Origin: Certhia americana
Lineage: Eukaryota; Chordata; Aves; Passeriformes; Certhiidae
NCBI GenBank assembly: GCA_018697195.1
Contig: CM031866.1
Location: 7,259,048 to 7,323,047, forward strand
Length of the DNA: 64,000 bases
Direction: 5' to 3'
The position numbers and the translations under genes were made by a program. The notes below the pieces were generated by a model. The model ran no database searches and had not been told where the DNA came from. It was given only the letters and a program-made list of their open reading frames with translations. Below are positions 38,217 to 51,100 of the stretch, one piece after another (position 1 is the first letter of the stretch; the number at the start of each line of letters is the position of its first letter).

Positions 38217-41200
38217 GTCAGATATGTCTGATGGATGGTTCTGTGTGTTCAGGATCCCTGGAGAGATTTTTCTGACATTCAGAATGCCTGGTGTAAAAAT
38301 CTGGTTAAAGTGAAGCTCAGCAAGATTAAACTGTGTTTTCTTGTAGGCAGTACAGTAATATAAATCTTCTTTTGAGTGACTACATTTTGCTTCCTATTCA
38401 TTTGACTTCAGTCAAACCACCTTCGTGAAGCTCTGCATTCAAACTCTGGTTTGGAATCTGCATTGTTCTCAGGCTTGGTCTGGAAATCTAGTTTGTTATT
38501 ATTTCATCCTCAATGAACTTGTGACTTCTTTACAAGTATTTGTTTCTTTAGGGTGGTGTTTAATTTGAAGTCAAAAATCATACTTTAGACTTTTCTGTTT
38601 TCATACAAGTTCCTCGTTGTTTTCTAATTGGAATCTTGAGGGCAAAAAAAATCCAGTGTCTGGCAACTGAAAATATGCTGGATTTTAATCATGGGGCTCC
38701 TGTGCAGTAGTGTAAGTTGATTACCTATCATGTTGCACATAAAACTAAGCCATATTCATATCTCCTCTACAACTCTGGCTTTTACAGTTATTCATGCTCA
38801 AAGCTGCCAGTAGGAAACTACCTTGTCTTAATAGGGTATGTGTATGTTGGAGCTGTGAGAATTAGCTAAATCCTGTTGTAACTCAAACTTGGAAAGGAGG
38901 AAACTTCTCTTTTTATTCTTCATGTATTATGTTTATAGCTGAAGGAAAAAATGTAGAGGATAATATTCAAAAAAATCCCTGATCCTTGCAGAAGTCTCAT
39001 AATTTCCCTTTGCTTTAGTAGTTAAGATTTCTGACCTGGTTTGCTGGAAGTTTTGTTGTGTTTCATAACTCAAAGGACAGTGATCCAGTTTTGAGTGAAC
39101 CTGCACACTGTTTACAGCTTCCATGTCAAAACAGTGCCAAATTCATGATTTCCTGTGGTTTGAATGTGATGTGGTTTTGGCAGAGCTTTCGTGTATTCAA
39201 ATTGGAAGCTCAAAGCAAAATTCTGTGGTGAAAATCCAGATGGATAGAGACCAAGTGAACAGTTAAGGGAACCTGTGCAGGGCAAAACAGCTGAGTTTCA
39301 TACCACGAGACTTGCAAAAGAGCACAACCTCCGTTTTTATTATGGAGCCTGTAATACATTTTAACATACATACCATCTTGTCCAAAAAGCAGTTACTTCA
39401 GAGCCTCAGTGAACAGTCATGTTTTGACTTCCAAAAGTGCTCAGTTTTGGGACTTAACCTGCTCAAACTAGAGCTGGACTAGACAAATGCAGAGCACTTC
39501 TGAAAACCCTACTCTGTATCTTTTCCAGCCTTAGCTATGGGCTTTTCTTCTGCACTGAATTGAGCTGTAGCCAGTGGAAAAAAAAGTTAATAGTATTTAT
39601 AGAGCTAAATCTTTTCCCTGCCTGAATCTTTTGGAGTTGTCACATTGACACAGAAGGCCTGTAAATCTGGTGTACATGGACAGCTGAACATTTTCCCAGC
39701 ATGAGGAAAGCAGGGTCGCCTGCTCAGCTTTTTGAGTACGTTTGTTTTAAAGGTGAAGTACAGTAATTTTGTATACAAGTAGTTCTCTCAGTTTGTGGAG
39801 CATATAGATAACCAGAAAGTTCTAGATTTTTTATTTTAGACTTGTATTTCCTCAACCCCACAAGGTACCATTAAATAAGAGAAGCAATCTTCTATAAGGA
39901 CTGTCAGTCCAGCTTCAACTTGTTTGGAGGCAGCAGAACTTCAGGAGCATCTCTCTTGCTCCTTTGAGATACCTTTCTAGGAGAAAGGTGATTGTAGAGT
40001 CCATTCCAGTCACATTTCCCTTGCTGTAAAACAGGCCATATTGAGAGCAGCAGCTTTGTAACAAGTACTGAATGAAATCTTGCAGTGACCTGAAAGAATG
40101 TGACATTTTAAAAGATGTCAAAGAGGCAAATGCATTTCCTCTAATTTGGTGTTTATTAAACCAAGTTTTTCTTGGCTTTCCAAAGGCATGTTTCATGCAG
40201 AATAAAGGGCAGTGTAGAGCTTGAAAGTGATGGAAACCACAAGTCATTCAGCTGCATGTGAAATATTTTTTGCTCAAAGTGAAGTTCACTTCAGGCAGTA
40301 GGAACATCCTCATCTTTTAGAGATGTCTGGCTGTTGAGCACAGGATCTTAGGGAAGAGATTTTCAAGTGATAGTGTAACAATATGTTATGATTTTTAATT
40401 TTGCTCTCTTCCTCATTTTTTCAGGGCCCATTTTCTCAATGCTATAACCTCCCCCTTCAGCCCTTGGGCTGGGCAAGCAGTGACAGCATTTTGATTAAGG
40501 AGAAACTTCACTTGCCCTGCAGCAGATCCGAGCAGTGTCCTTTGGTTGTAGTTGTCTTGTTACAAGTGCTGATCATTAGTGTGGTATTGCTGGGATTTTC
40601 CCAGCACCTCTTAGCAGTCCTGCTACCCAGAGATGCTGCTCCAGACCCTGAGAACTTGGGAGGCTGCCACTGCCAATGGGGAGGGACAGAGAACAAGCCA
40701 GTGGAGGAAGCAGGCTCCTGCTCACATTTCTGCCCCTAGGAATAAGGCTGGGACTGGGGCTGTGCTCACATGAGCATTTCTTTGGCAGTCACACAGCTTA
40801 TGCAATCCTTACCTCGTTTCACCCTCTCCTCCTTTGGCATTTCTGTGGTACTAAATATGAGTCACATCACAGGGTTGACCCGCTGAAAGATAAACTAAGC
40901 TCAAACCCCTTGGTTTTGGTAGAGACAGCTCTTTGGCCCCCTTATCACGTGGTTTTTTCAACTCTACTGAGTGCTAACACCAAGGAGAAGCAGGAAGTGA
41001 ATCGTTAGGAGGAGACAGGACTTCAGGAGCTATAAAATGCCTGTCAAATTGAAGTGCTTGTTAACCATGGACTCAACTACGTGGTGTGTTTGGGGAGTTA
41101 ATTGCTTGCTCTTCCTTGAAATCTTAGGATATGGGGAAGGATGGATGTTTTTTGTTTAATTTTGTGTCCTTTGAGATTTTATTCCCTGGAAATGGAACAA

Positions 41201-41691
41201 TTGTGTGCTTGTTTGTTGTGCATTAATTGCTAACACATTGTAGCAACAGGAAAGCTGAACTGTGATGTGTATGAATGGTTAGAAATGATCTAGAAAAGAG
41301 CAGCTGAGCTGTGATGATGGCAAAAAATTGAGCTCCCAAGAAGTCCTTTGTGCATCATGTGCATGATGATTAATCAGAATGGGGCAGATAGAGTGATAAT
41401 TCATTTTCCCTCTTTGTTCTTGAAAATCTGCAGATGTCAAAATAAATCACTTCAAATGTGGATGAAGATCCGATCCCACATGAGGATCCATTAGCAAAGA
41501 CCTCTTTGTGCTTAGGGTGCACTGGTGGAACTTGCTGGATGTTGGGTTCAGGTGCAGGCTCAGTCCCAGTGCAAGTGAGAGTTTCAGCTGCAGACAGCAA
41601 ATCTCTAATGGTTCAGGGAGCAGACAGATTTAAGTGCAGAGAAAAACCACTTTTGAAGAATTCCTCTGCTACATTAGCTTTAAAAAAAAAA

Positions 41692-41707
41692 AAAAAAGAC
41701 TGAGCAA
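41692..41707. repeat. Poly(A) tract, 16 nt
   Basis: An A16 run on the + strand of intron 5. It might mark the 3' end of a plus-strand retrocopy, but the sequence to its left is not recognisable as one. Confidence 0.8.
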
Positions 41708-42283
41708 GCTTTGTAGTAGACTGTCCTTCTGTTAAAATACAGTGTTCCAGAGCACTTCGCAAGGCTGATTTCTACAAATCTAATTCTCCATAAGTAGTTA
41801 ATGAAAGAATAGAGTGATGAATACAGACACCTCTGTGTGGTTGCCTGGAAATGTGCCCAGTGATTCCATGATGTGTCTGAGATGTGTTTGTCAGGGCTGT
41901 TCCTGCACCCAGCATCTCCAGTGATGCAAATGGGAAACACCCAGGTTTGTTATCTTCAATCCTGGGCTGCAGGCAGCAGGGCACATAGAAATCAGCTCTG
42001 ATATCTCCCTTCAGCCTCACCCTTTCTGTTGAGAGGCAGGGAGCAGCCTGTGTCCTCCCACCCATGAGAAAAAGGCTCCTTGGGACAGTCAGGTTCCCCA
42101 GGAGTCCTTGCAAACTGTTCCAGCTGAACAGTTAAGGGGTGTTGAAAGTAAAGAGCAGTGACTGCAAGAAAATTATGAGAACCAGAACCTCTAGAGCTTT
42201 CATTTTCAAGATTTAAAAATTACTAAGTCACTTAACTTGCTAGCTGACAGAAATTAGTTGAGGTTACTTCTGGACAGAACTTG

Positions 42284-42307
42284 CATGCCAAGTTTATTCT
42301 TGGCATG
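42284..42307. repeat. Perfect inverted repeat, 9-bp arms
   Basis: CATGCCAAG (42284-42292) and CTTGGCATG (42299-42307) flank a 6-nt loop (TTTATT), a clean hairpin in intron 5. The TGCCAAG/CTTGGCA arms resemble an NF1-type dyad (TTGGC-N5-GCCAA), but the half-sites are in inverted orientation around the loop. No function is assigned. Confidence 0.6.
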
Positions 42308-45300
42308 ATCTTTTATTGCCATATTTTTAAGTGCAACAAAGTAGAACTTTATGATGGAAATGGTGACTGACCACAGCAAAAGTTGAACTGATACGTATGC
42401 CTTGAGAAGAGAGGAGCATTGTGTGACAATTTTCTGTGGTTCATGTATATTATGGAAGCATCACTTCATGTTATACAGGCATAGATTGGGACTGGGGAAC
42501 CTGTCTCAAAGAATCTTCTAATAATACATTGTCTTGTAGTGATGATTGCAGCTTAGGCAGTTTTCTGTCCAGCTGCAAACCCTTGTTACCAAACACTTTG
42601 TAGACACAGCCACAAAATCCAGATGTTGTAAATAGAGTCAAATTGTAAAAATGCGAAAACTGGTGTCAGCTCGAAAGAGGGAAGTGCCAGAGACCAGAGG
42701 CTCACCAGTGGAGAAGCAGAGTAAGGAATTCCACAGCACTGAACAGATGATAAATAACCATGTGAAATAGAAGATTAGGGATAAGTTTTCTCCTCAACAC
42801 ATAATCTTCCTGAAAATCAGTACAGGATTTTTTGTGCTGTGAGCTGCCTTGTACTGACATGCCTGTTTGCCAGCTCTGATTTCTGCATGATCTTTCTTAG
42901 AAGGAAGGGGGTGATTCTCATATTGACAACCAGCCAAATGAATGCAAATGTGTTTTGAACTCTGACTTTCCTTGAATTATTTAGAACTCCAGCTGATACA
43001 GAGAAGAGCTGGATGAGGCTCCTAGTTGGCTTCACATATAAAACTCTCCAAAGAAATTCAAAGACTGAGTTGAAACATGACAAGAAACACAATCCTGGCA
43101 AATACAATCACATTCTGCCTTAAATGTCATCATCAGTAGTAGTAAAACTCCTGTCTAATGGAAAAGTAATATATTATCAAAACAATGTATGGGTTAAGTT
43201 CTGCACTCTATTGGCAAACTACTGTATTAGTTTCTCCACATCCACTTAAAAATGGGATCAACCTATTTATTAAAAAAAAAGAGGTAAAAAAGTCTATTGC
43301 AGGTATTTGTGCCAAAAGTTCTGTACCAAAAATATATTGTCAGAAGGTCTGTCTGTCTTCTGTCTTTTATAGACATCAAGATACTTGTCGAAGATTGATA
43401 CTTTTCTACCCAGAGCTCTTAACACTCCCTGGAAAAAAAATGAAAAGAAATAAAAAGTCTCTTTTTTCAGGGAAACATATTTTTGCTGAGACAGTTGACT
43501 GAACAAGAAGCTGTTGTAGAGGTCCTTTGGGATTTTGTTCTGTAGCCTTAGGTTCTGAAGAGCACATTTGTCAGAGGTTTATGCATCAGAAAGGTACCCT
43601 GCGTGTGAAGGGCCATTTCAGCTGACAGCACTTGATTTCTTTATTATTATTTTTTTTTTTATTTCTGTCTGTGAGCTCTTTTAAGTACATGAACCCTGAA
43701 GAACCATCTGTCTCTGAAACGTGCCCAGCCCAGCAGATTAGGAAGTCAGAGAACAGAGAATTAAAACCAGATCCCAGCATTTTTGATTTTAACATCTTAG
43801 TACAGGATGACTGACCTAGCAAGACTGTTGCCTCTGGGCAGGTAGGGAATGAGTTGTATAATATTTTGTTTATAGAGAGTTAATAGCTACTTGAGCTTTT
43901 TATCCCAGGATAAAACAGAGGTTTTCACTGAATGTTCATGAAGCATCACAACCTGTAGAGTGAAGGCAGGCACCCAGTAAACAACACACAGCATAGCTGG
44001 TGGGATGGGGAGGAGAGAAAGTTTCCATAGACATGATATGTCCTGAATTCTTTTATTCTTCAGAACTGTCCAAGACTTGACTCAATTTTTTATGGGATTT
44101 TCCACCCACCCACACATACCCACACAGCTCCCACTTTATTCCTTGGAGGGGTGGAGGCTGGAGGCAGCTGTGTCAGGATTATTGTACCTGCAATGGAAGG
44201 TATCAGAGAAATTTCTGAAAATAGATGCTTTGAAACTGTGGTTGCCCTGAAAAAGAAGGAACAATTCTTGAAACATACTGCCACATATAGAATGTATATG
44301 AGTGATGGATGTGAACAGCATATTTCAGGTTCCAGTCTGTTTTTACTGTAGCAAGAGCCCGTTTTGGCAAGGCATCTTTTTGTCTTTTAAGTGTGAGATC
44401 TGGAAAGAAATTTGCCTTGTTGTTGACAACTACCAAACCATCATGTGATACCTGTTTTTTAGCAGAGTTATGTGGTCCCTCTGGCATTGCGGAGAGTGAA
44501 GAGGATGTCTCAGATGTGAGACTTTCCATCCACACCAGCCCATTGCTGTGTCGTGGTTCCAGAGAAAAAGACCTGCCCACATTTTTTTGGACTGCTTGTT
44601 CTCATAGCAGGAAGGTCACAGTGCCAGCCAGAGATGGCCTTAGAACTTGGGCAGTGCCAAGCATAGGACTTTGTGGATTTTCAGCTTTAGTCTATTTAGC
44701 CTGCAGGATTTTTACATGCAGGATGGGGGAAGTGAATGTTCTGCTTCTTCCATCCCCAATCTGTTTGCAAGTAAATGAATTAGAGCAGGAAACAAGGAAC
44801 CTGTAGGGCATCCTAGAGTGCCATTCCTGCCCTTTGACACACTAGACAGTAACACAGAAATAAGAAAAAACACAAAAAATCGATATTTTCAAGTGATCGT
44901 ATTTTAAATGTATGGTACATTTAATCTCTCAAACATTCCAAGAGAATTTTATTTTCCTTTGGTCTCTAGGACTGTTTCTGGGGGGAAAAAAAAATCCCAA
45001 ATGTTGGGAGAAGCCAACTATGTATAAAGCAGTTCAAAAGCAACTCCTACACAAACACAGTGATCCAGTGGTCTCCCTGCTGCTGACACATTCCATTTGG
45101 GTGGATAGTACTGGAAGGAAAACCAGTGATAAAATATTGCATTTTTTAAAAATTACTTTGGTAATTATAATGGTGGTTTCAAGAGGTCAGTACATGCTTT
45201 TACCAAAACAAGGAAACAACTTTAGCCTAGTACTCCTGAGACAAACTTACTACACCTGATTAACATTAGGGAATGCTTTCAGGGTGAGTTTTCAGGTGTT

Positions 45301-47753
45301 TGGACATGGACGTGCAAGTGGGTTTTGTGGTTGCTGTTTCTATTCAGTCTTCACCTTGAGTTTCCCATTTGGAAACTGCTGCATTCTTGGGTCTGTTATC
45401 ACAGATGTTGGACTGGATCACTTTCACTTGCTGGGTTTCAAGGGTAGTGGGTACTTCTTTAATGTTCAATATTTGTTCAACCTCCTCTGTTTTGTTAAAC
45501 ACGATGAGATATATGGAGTTAGTGGGGTTTTCCCCCCTTTCAAATACCTGAACAACTTCTTTGGTTAACACACTGGCAATAAAACAGTCCAAGTGTGCCT
45601 GGAGGGCACTGGCAAACTTGCAACCCTCTCAAGGGCTTCAGTGCTTTGTAGGCAACAGATGCTGGGAGAATTCAGCCTTAACATCTGCCTTGTGGAACAG
45701 GAGCTTTGAATGTTGTGTTGTCTCAGTGAAGTCAATACAAGGCACTAAAACATTTTATTATTGGTGATGAGTTGTAGTAGCAGCCTAGGGAGGCGTGGGG
45801 AGGAGGGATGTCTTGTCTGTAGTAGTATTCCACCCATAATTGATTTATCCCATGCTGCTGCCATCTCTCCATCCTTAGCTGAGGCTCAGCTCTGTGGTAG
45901 CAAAGACAGCACTTCTTGGTCTTTGATCCTTCCCTGGCCTTCCACCAGCTCCCTGAGACCACAGCTCCCTCTTGCTCCTCTCTGATAGCCTGCATGGAGC
46001 TACAGCTCCCAACCAGAGTGGGAGCATGGCCCACGGGCAGTGTTCTTCAGTTTGATCTGTTTATTGCAGTCCCTGGGATGTGAACTTATGTCATCGAATA
46101 TTCTTCTTTCTATTTCCCTAGTGTGGAGACTTCTGCATGTGATTTTTATGTGTCTTGAGTCTTCAAAAAGAGAATTAAAACCTATAATGGATGTTTTGCC
46201 CCCACACACCTTATTTTAATTGAACTAAAGATAGCCTGTAAAAACAAGCAGACAACATCCTTGAGCTTTTTTCTCCTCCCTCTCTTTCCCTTCTCATGTG
46301 TTTAAATTTAATTCTATCCACAGCAAAGTCTCTTACAAGGTCATCTTGTGGTCATTATTTCCCCTAATGAACTATTCCATGGTGTGTCACCACAGCCAGA
46401 TTTCAGAACCAGACAATACTAGTATTTACTAACAAAGCATAAATCCCAGTTACTTGAGTTCGATAGTGAAGTATAAATAATATAGAAACCAGGAGCTGAA
46501 GCTTTTTTGGCAAGAGGGCTTTTCAGTAAATCTTCTTACTGAGCATCCAAGTGAAACAAATAGGTTAGTTTAGAAGCTACTTAAAACCTTTATGTATTGA
46601 TTTATTACACAGCTGTGAATGGTAAAAGAATAAATTACATATTCCAGTGTTAGTTTGGATAGCTGTTCTGTCCTGGGAGCATCTGCTGATGGTGCTTTGG
46701 GGTTTCTGGGGTTTCCATCCCTTTTTCTAAAAAGTCCAACTGTCATTTGAGGAGCTGTTTGTACCTTGGCTCACTGGCAGGTGTTACTGTGATGGCTTTC
46801 TCCAGCTCAGTCTTTCCTTCAGGTATTTGTGACATAAGGGCTGCCCCAACTGCCCAAATCATGGAGCCATGAGCTTTGTCATATGTACTTGTTTTGGGAA
46901 TGAAAACCTGCAGGGATAACAGATAGATGCTGCGTATTTATGTCTACAGAGAGCTTACACATCTGCATGGACATCAATAAGCTGTTTTACTTAATATTCT
47001 GAATGTGCCCCATACTTTCAGTAACTGTTCTTGAGAGTTCAAAATACATTTAGTTGAAGTGTTTTATGGGTTGATTTTTTAAGGGTTTTTTTTGTGTTAT
47101 AACTTAACTTCCAACATATGCTTTGAATTATTTGCTCCAGTTTCAAGTCCAGTTTTTCCAGGTCCATCAGCAGAGAGACTTGCATGTGATCTGTAACACT
47201 ATCCCTTCAGATAGTCCCTTAAAATTAACTGAATAGCAAGGCTCAAAAGCCCACATAGTTTCCTTTTTAATTTAATTAAAATGATGCATATTTGCCCAAC
47301 ACTGTGGAGAATGACATGATGCAGACTGGTTAGTCAAACATGAAGGCAGGCACAGCAGGGACCTTTTGGCCTCGTGAGCTTTTAGAATAACAAGTTGTAT
47401 TAAGCAAACAACTGTGTAACATGAGGGGTTTCTTATTGAAAAACAAGAGGGGGTGAGAAAGCTTTTCAATTTCCCCCTTGTGGGTCAGTGTCTCCAGCTG
47501 GTAAGTAGGGAACAGACAGATATTTAAAAATAGGTGCATTTCAATTGCATTACTTCTTTTTTATTTTTTTTAACTTTGCTGCTGATTGGATCAACTCTTC
47601 ATTCTGTTGTAGGAATGTCATAACTTGACTCTAATGCTTATACAACGCCTTTTGCAATTAGATGATGTAAACCTTAACATATTTAGAGAGGTTCAAGTAA
47701 TCCCCCTGAGAAGCTAGGCTAGTGGGGAGAGTGAGCTTTGATGGTTTATATTT

Positions 47754-48183
47754 ATAGTCATGGAATAGTTTTGCTTAGAAAGGACCTTAAAAGATCATCT
47801 TGCTCCACGCTCCCCCCCTGCTGTGGGTAGGGACACCTTGCACTAGACCAGGAGCTCCATCCAACCTGGCCTTGGACCCTTCCAGGGAAGGGGCATCCAC
47901 AGCTTCTCTGGGCAACCTGTGCCAGGGCCTCATCACCCTCAGAGTGAAGAATTTTTTCCTCATGTCTAACTTAAACCTTCACTTCTTCAGCTTAAGGCCA
48001 TTTGTCCTCGTCCTTTTACTCCATGCCCTTGTAAAAGATCTCTCTCCATCTGTCTTGGAGGCTCCCTTTAGCTGCTGGAAGGGGCTCTAAGGCAAGCCCA
48101 GAGCCTTCCCTTCTGCAGGCTGAACAATCCAGCTCTCCTAGCCAGTCTCTATAGCAAAGGTGCTCCTGAGCATCTCCCTGGCC
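47754..48183 (-). mobile_element. CR1 LINE, 3' end fragment (5'-truncated)
   Basis: Read left to right on the + strand, the block gives the reverse complement of a CR1 3' end. It opens with a degenerate terminal octamer (TCATGGAAT) and continues with the familiar segments AAAGGACCTTAAAAGATCAT, CATCCAACCTGGCCTTGGAC, GGGGCATCCACAGCTTCTCT and GGGCAACCTGTGCCAGGGCC. It ends in the region of AGGCTGAACAATCC and GGTGCTCCTGAGCATC. The element therefore points to the minus strand, antisense to ARNT2, and is 5'-truncated, as almost all CR1 copies are. CR1 is the dominant LINE of birds and other sauropsids. The frames through it are broken and code no usable product. Confidence 0.93.
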
Positions 48184-51100
48184 TTTAGAATAATTTGTTT
48201 CAGGTTTTATACTGATACATCCAGAGGCTACCACTGCGTATAAAGAGGACCCTCAGCCTGTAGTCTTCTCTTGAAGCATAAATTTAAGGTGATTGTGCCC
48301 TATTAAGCATATAGGTGTCATGAGATTTATATGGACTTACTGAGAATCACTGTGCATTATATTATTATTTTTATCTACAGCTGCAGCATGTTGAGAGCTC
48401 CTGTTAGGCATGTGTGCTTGGACCCAGTTCCTAGCTGCGCCTTGGCTGCTGGCTGACTGCAGGCAGGAGAAATCATTCCTTTGGGTTCAGTGTCCTCACC
48501 TTTAAAATAACAATAAAGGTGTAGAAGTCCTCTGGAAGCTGCTGTGATGTCTGCTAACAGCAAATACCTGCTCCAAGCCAGTTATTTATTTTGTGTGTCG
48601 ATACATTTATTTATCAGTGTATTGCAAGGTAGTGGGGTGTGCAGTGGGGTAGGGTTATGGGGCTGCTTCCTGCTGCAGGATAAAACAGGCACATGACGCC
48701 AGGGAAGCCCCAGCCTGGGAGATTAAAGCAGTCTCACAACATTTGGATGGAAGGCAGTGCCAGCTTTGGAGCAAGAGCCAAAGAGCAAGAGCAACTGCGC
48801 TTTATCCCTGCAATCCCACAAGTTTCTTGGTTGGTTTGTGTGCAGTATAATCACAGCTGGGAAGTCCTGTGTGGTCCCTGATGTTGTTCCAGGCTGTGTG
48901 AGCTGACTGATTTTACAGTTCCACTGTATTCTCAAGGGATATTTGTATACCAGTGTCCCCTTGGCTCCGTTCTTGTGGAGAATTTGCCAGGCACAAAATC
49001 CTGTATGGAAGAGAAGAGGTGTAAATGTTGTGCTGCTCTACAGGAGGCTGGCAGCATGCAGTCCTGTGTGGGCAGGTTCCATCCTCTCGCGTCAGGCCAG
49101 CTGGGAAGCCAGAGTGGAAGGTATATGTGGAGAGACCTTATTTCCACCTGCAGTGCTACTTGGTCCTTGAGACTTCTGAAAGGATCATGATTTTAATATC
49201 ATGGAAGATTTAGATTGTATCAGCCATATCCACATGACAGGAACATGTCCATTTTTGTCACCCCCACCATGTCCTCCTGTAATCCAGGGATGGAGGTGAT
49301 TCTGGTCCATAAAGCCTGTGGTACCAGAGAGGGATGGCCTGTGTACCAGACACCTTCCAGGCAGAACCAGGAGCTCCTGCACTCACTCTTTGACAGATGT
49401 GAAGGAGCAATGTTACAGTAAACAGCAGCTTAGTGGGTATTGCCTTGGGAGCTGCACTGTAACCTTGATGTGAGCGAGAGAGGCAGGCTGTAAAATTAGC
49501 TCTGGTTCTGGGAGCACTGGGTAACTGATGCCAGTCTCGTGGTTCTGCCCTTAGTTTGTAATTTCAAGTTAGGATGGTCTTAGGTTCACCTGTGTTTTGA
49601 GTATTGATGCTGTTCCTATTGCTCTTTTGTTGCTTTCCTCTCAATGAGAGGGCAGAGGGATGCACTTTTTGTCAGCATACAGTTTATTAGGATTGTGTTG
49701 TTTGGTGTGTACTCTGATGTGGGTATGTGCATGGTAGGTGAGTCTTTGCTTTTATGAGCCTTGCCTTTATCTAAATAATAAACACCAGAATGCTAAAAAA
49801 TGGCTGTCCAGGTTTTGGTTTCTTTTGGGGTTTTTTTTAATTTGTATATTGTTCTATTTGTATATTGTGAATTCTGTTGGTTTATGTAAATGTAAGTTCT
49901 TGGAAGGAGAGTCTTCAAAATACTGTGTTTGTAAGGCAGTTGTGATTCTCAATGTGTTCTGTAATTTTTTTTTTATATTGGAATCCACAGGGTGGATGTG
50001 TATTTATTGCACTTAATAGAGCTTAAAGCACTTGCTGAGCTGCATTAAACACAAGGTAAAATTGTATCCCTTACAGTTGTGAGGCGTACATTGTAAAGTT
50101 TTTTTTATTTTGGTGTAGTTGTTCAATTAATGCAGAATAGTTGCTCTGGCATAAGCTTGTCAAGAGTAATTTAATATAAATTCATCAAATTTAGGCTATT
50201 TAGTCTTATTGGAGACATTTTGTTCATGCATTTGTAATGCATCTGTTGTTTTGAAGAGGAGCTCTGTCAGCTCAGCACCTCGGTGTAAAGCTGAATGCTC
50301 AGCTGTAGTCAGTGCATATGTGTAAACTGATAAATGGCACTTTCAAGAAGAGATTCACCTTGTTTTCTTGAACTTGGCTGTTTATCCCAAACAGTGACCT
50401 GGATCTTGGTTTTCTACAAACTGTAGAACACTAGAAGGTTTTTAAGCTGATCTTTTCTGCTAATTTCTAAAGACTTAATGTACTAATACAGAACATCAGC
50501 ACAGAAATCCTTTGTTCTCTGACCCTTCAGTTTGAGGGGGAGCTTGCATTTGGAGCTGTGTTCAGCAGCTTGACCAGTACCTTGACCATCACTTTGTTTT
50601 TATTTTTAATTATTTCCTCTTGTTTTCCTCCATCCTGGTCTTGCTTGTTCCGGTTTTATAGTAAGATAAAGATGGTTTTAGTTTTCATAAGGATTTTTGG
50701 GTGCAGTATTCCTGTGTTCTGTTTGTCTTCCTTGAGCAGCCTGTGGAGTATTTTTGATGAGCACAAAGTCATCTTTTGTTGTCTTGTCCAAACCAAACTT
50801 AGTTTATCCTTTATTTTATTTTGCCTGGAAAGAAATATGTGGACAATCGGTGGCTGAGAATAATTATGAAATATCTAACTTTGTCATTTTAAGACAAGAT
50901 GTTATCATCTAAAAGGTGAAACTTGCTAGGTTGCTGAAGGTATTGAGGTCAAGGTGAGAGTCCATTTATTAATTCAGACTGTTTCCCTATCCAGGTCCAT
51001 GATTCTGTGCAAGATAGGAGTCCATGTGCTGATGAGTTAGAGGGAAATGGAAAATTGTATCATGCACTTTGCCAACAGTATTTTTGCGCACATGAGGCCA

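Noticed and set aside
986..40951. CACGTG E-boxes (986, 28490, 30996, 34252, 40946) as possible ARNT2 autoregulatory sites
   Set aside because: Five copies in 64 kb is about what CpG-depleted vertebrate DNA gives by chance, and they do not cluster.
50412..50428. Short inverted repeat TTCTACA/TGTAGAA
   Set aside because: Seven-bp arms with a 3-nt loop are expected many times by chance in a window of this size.
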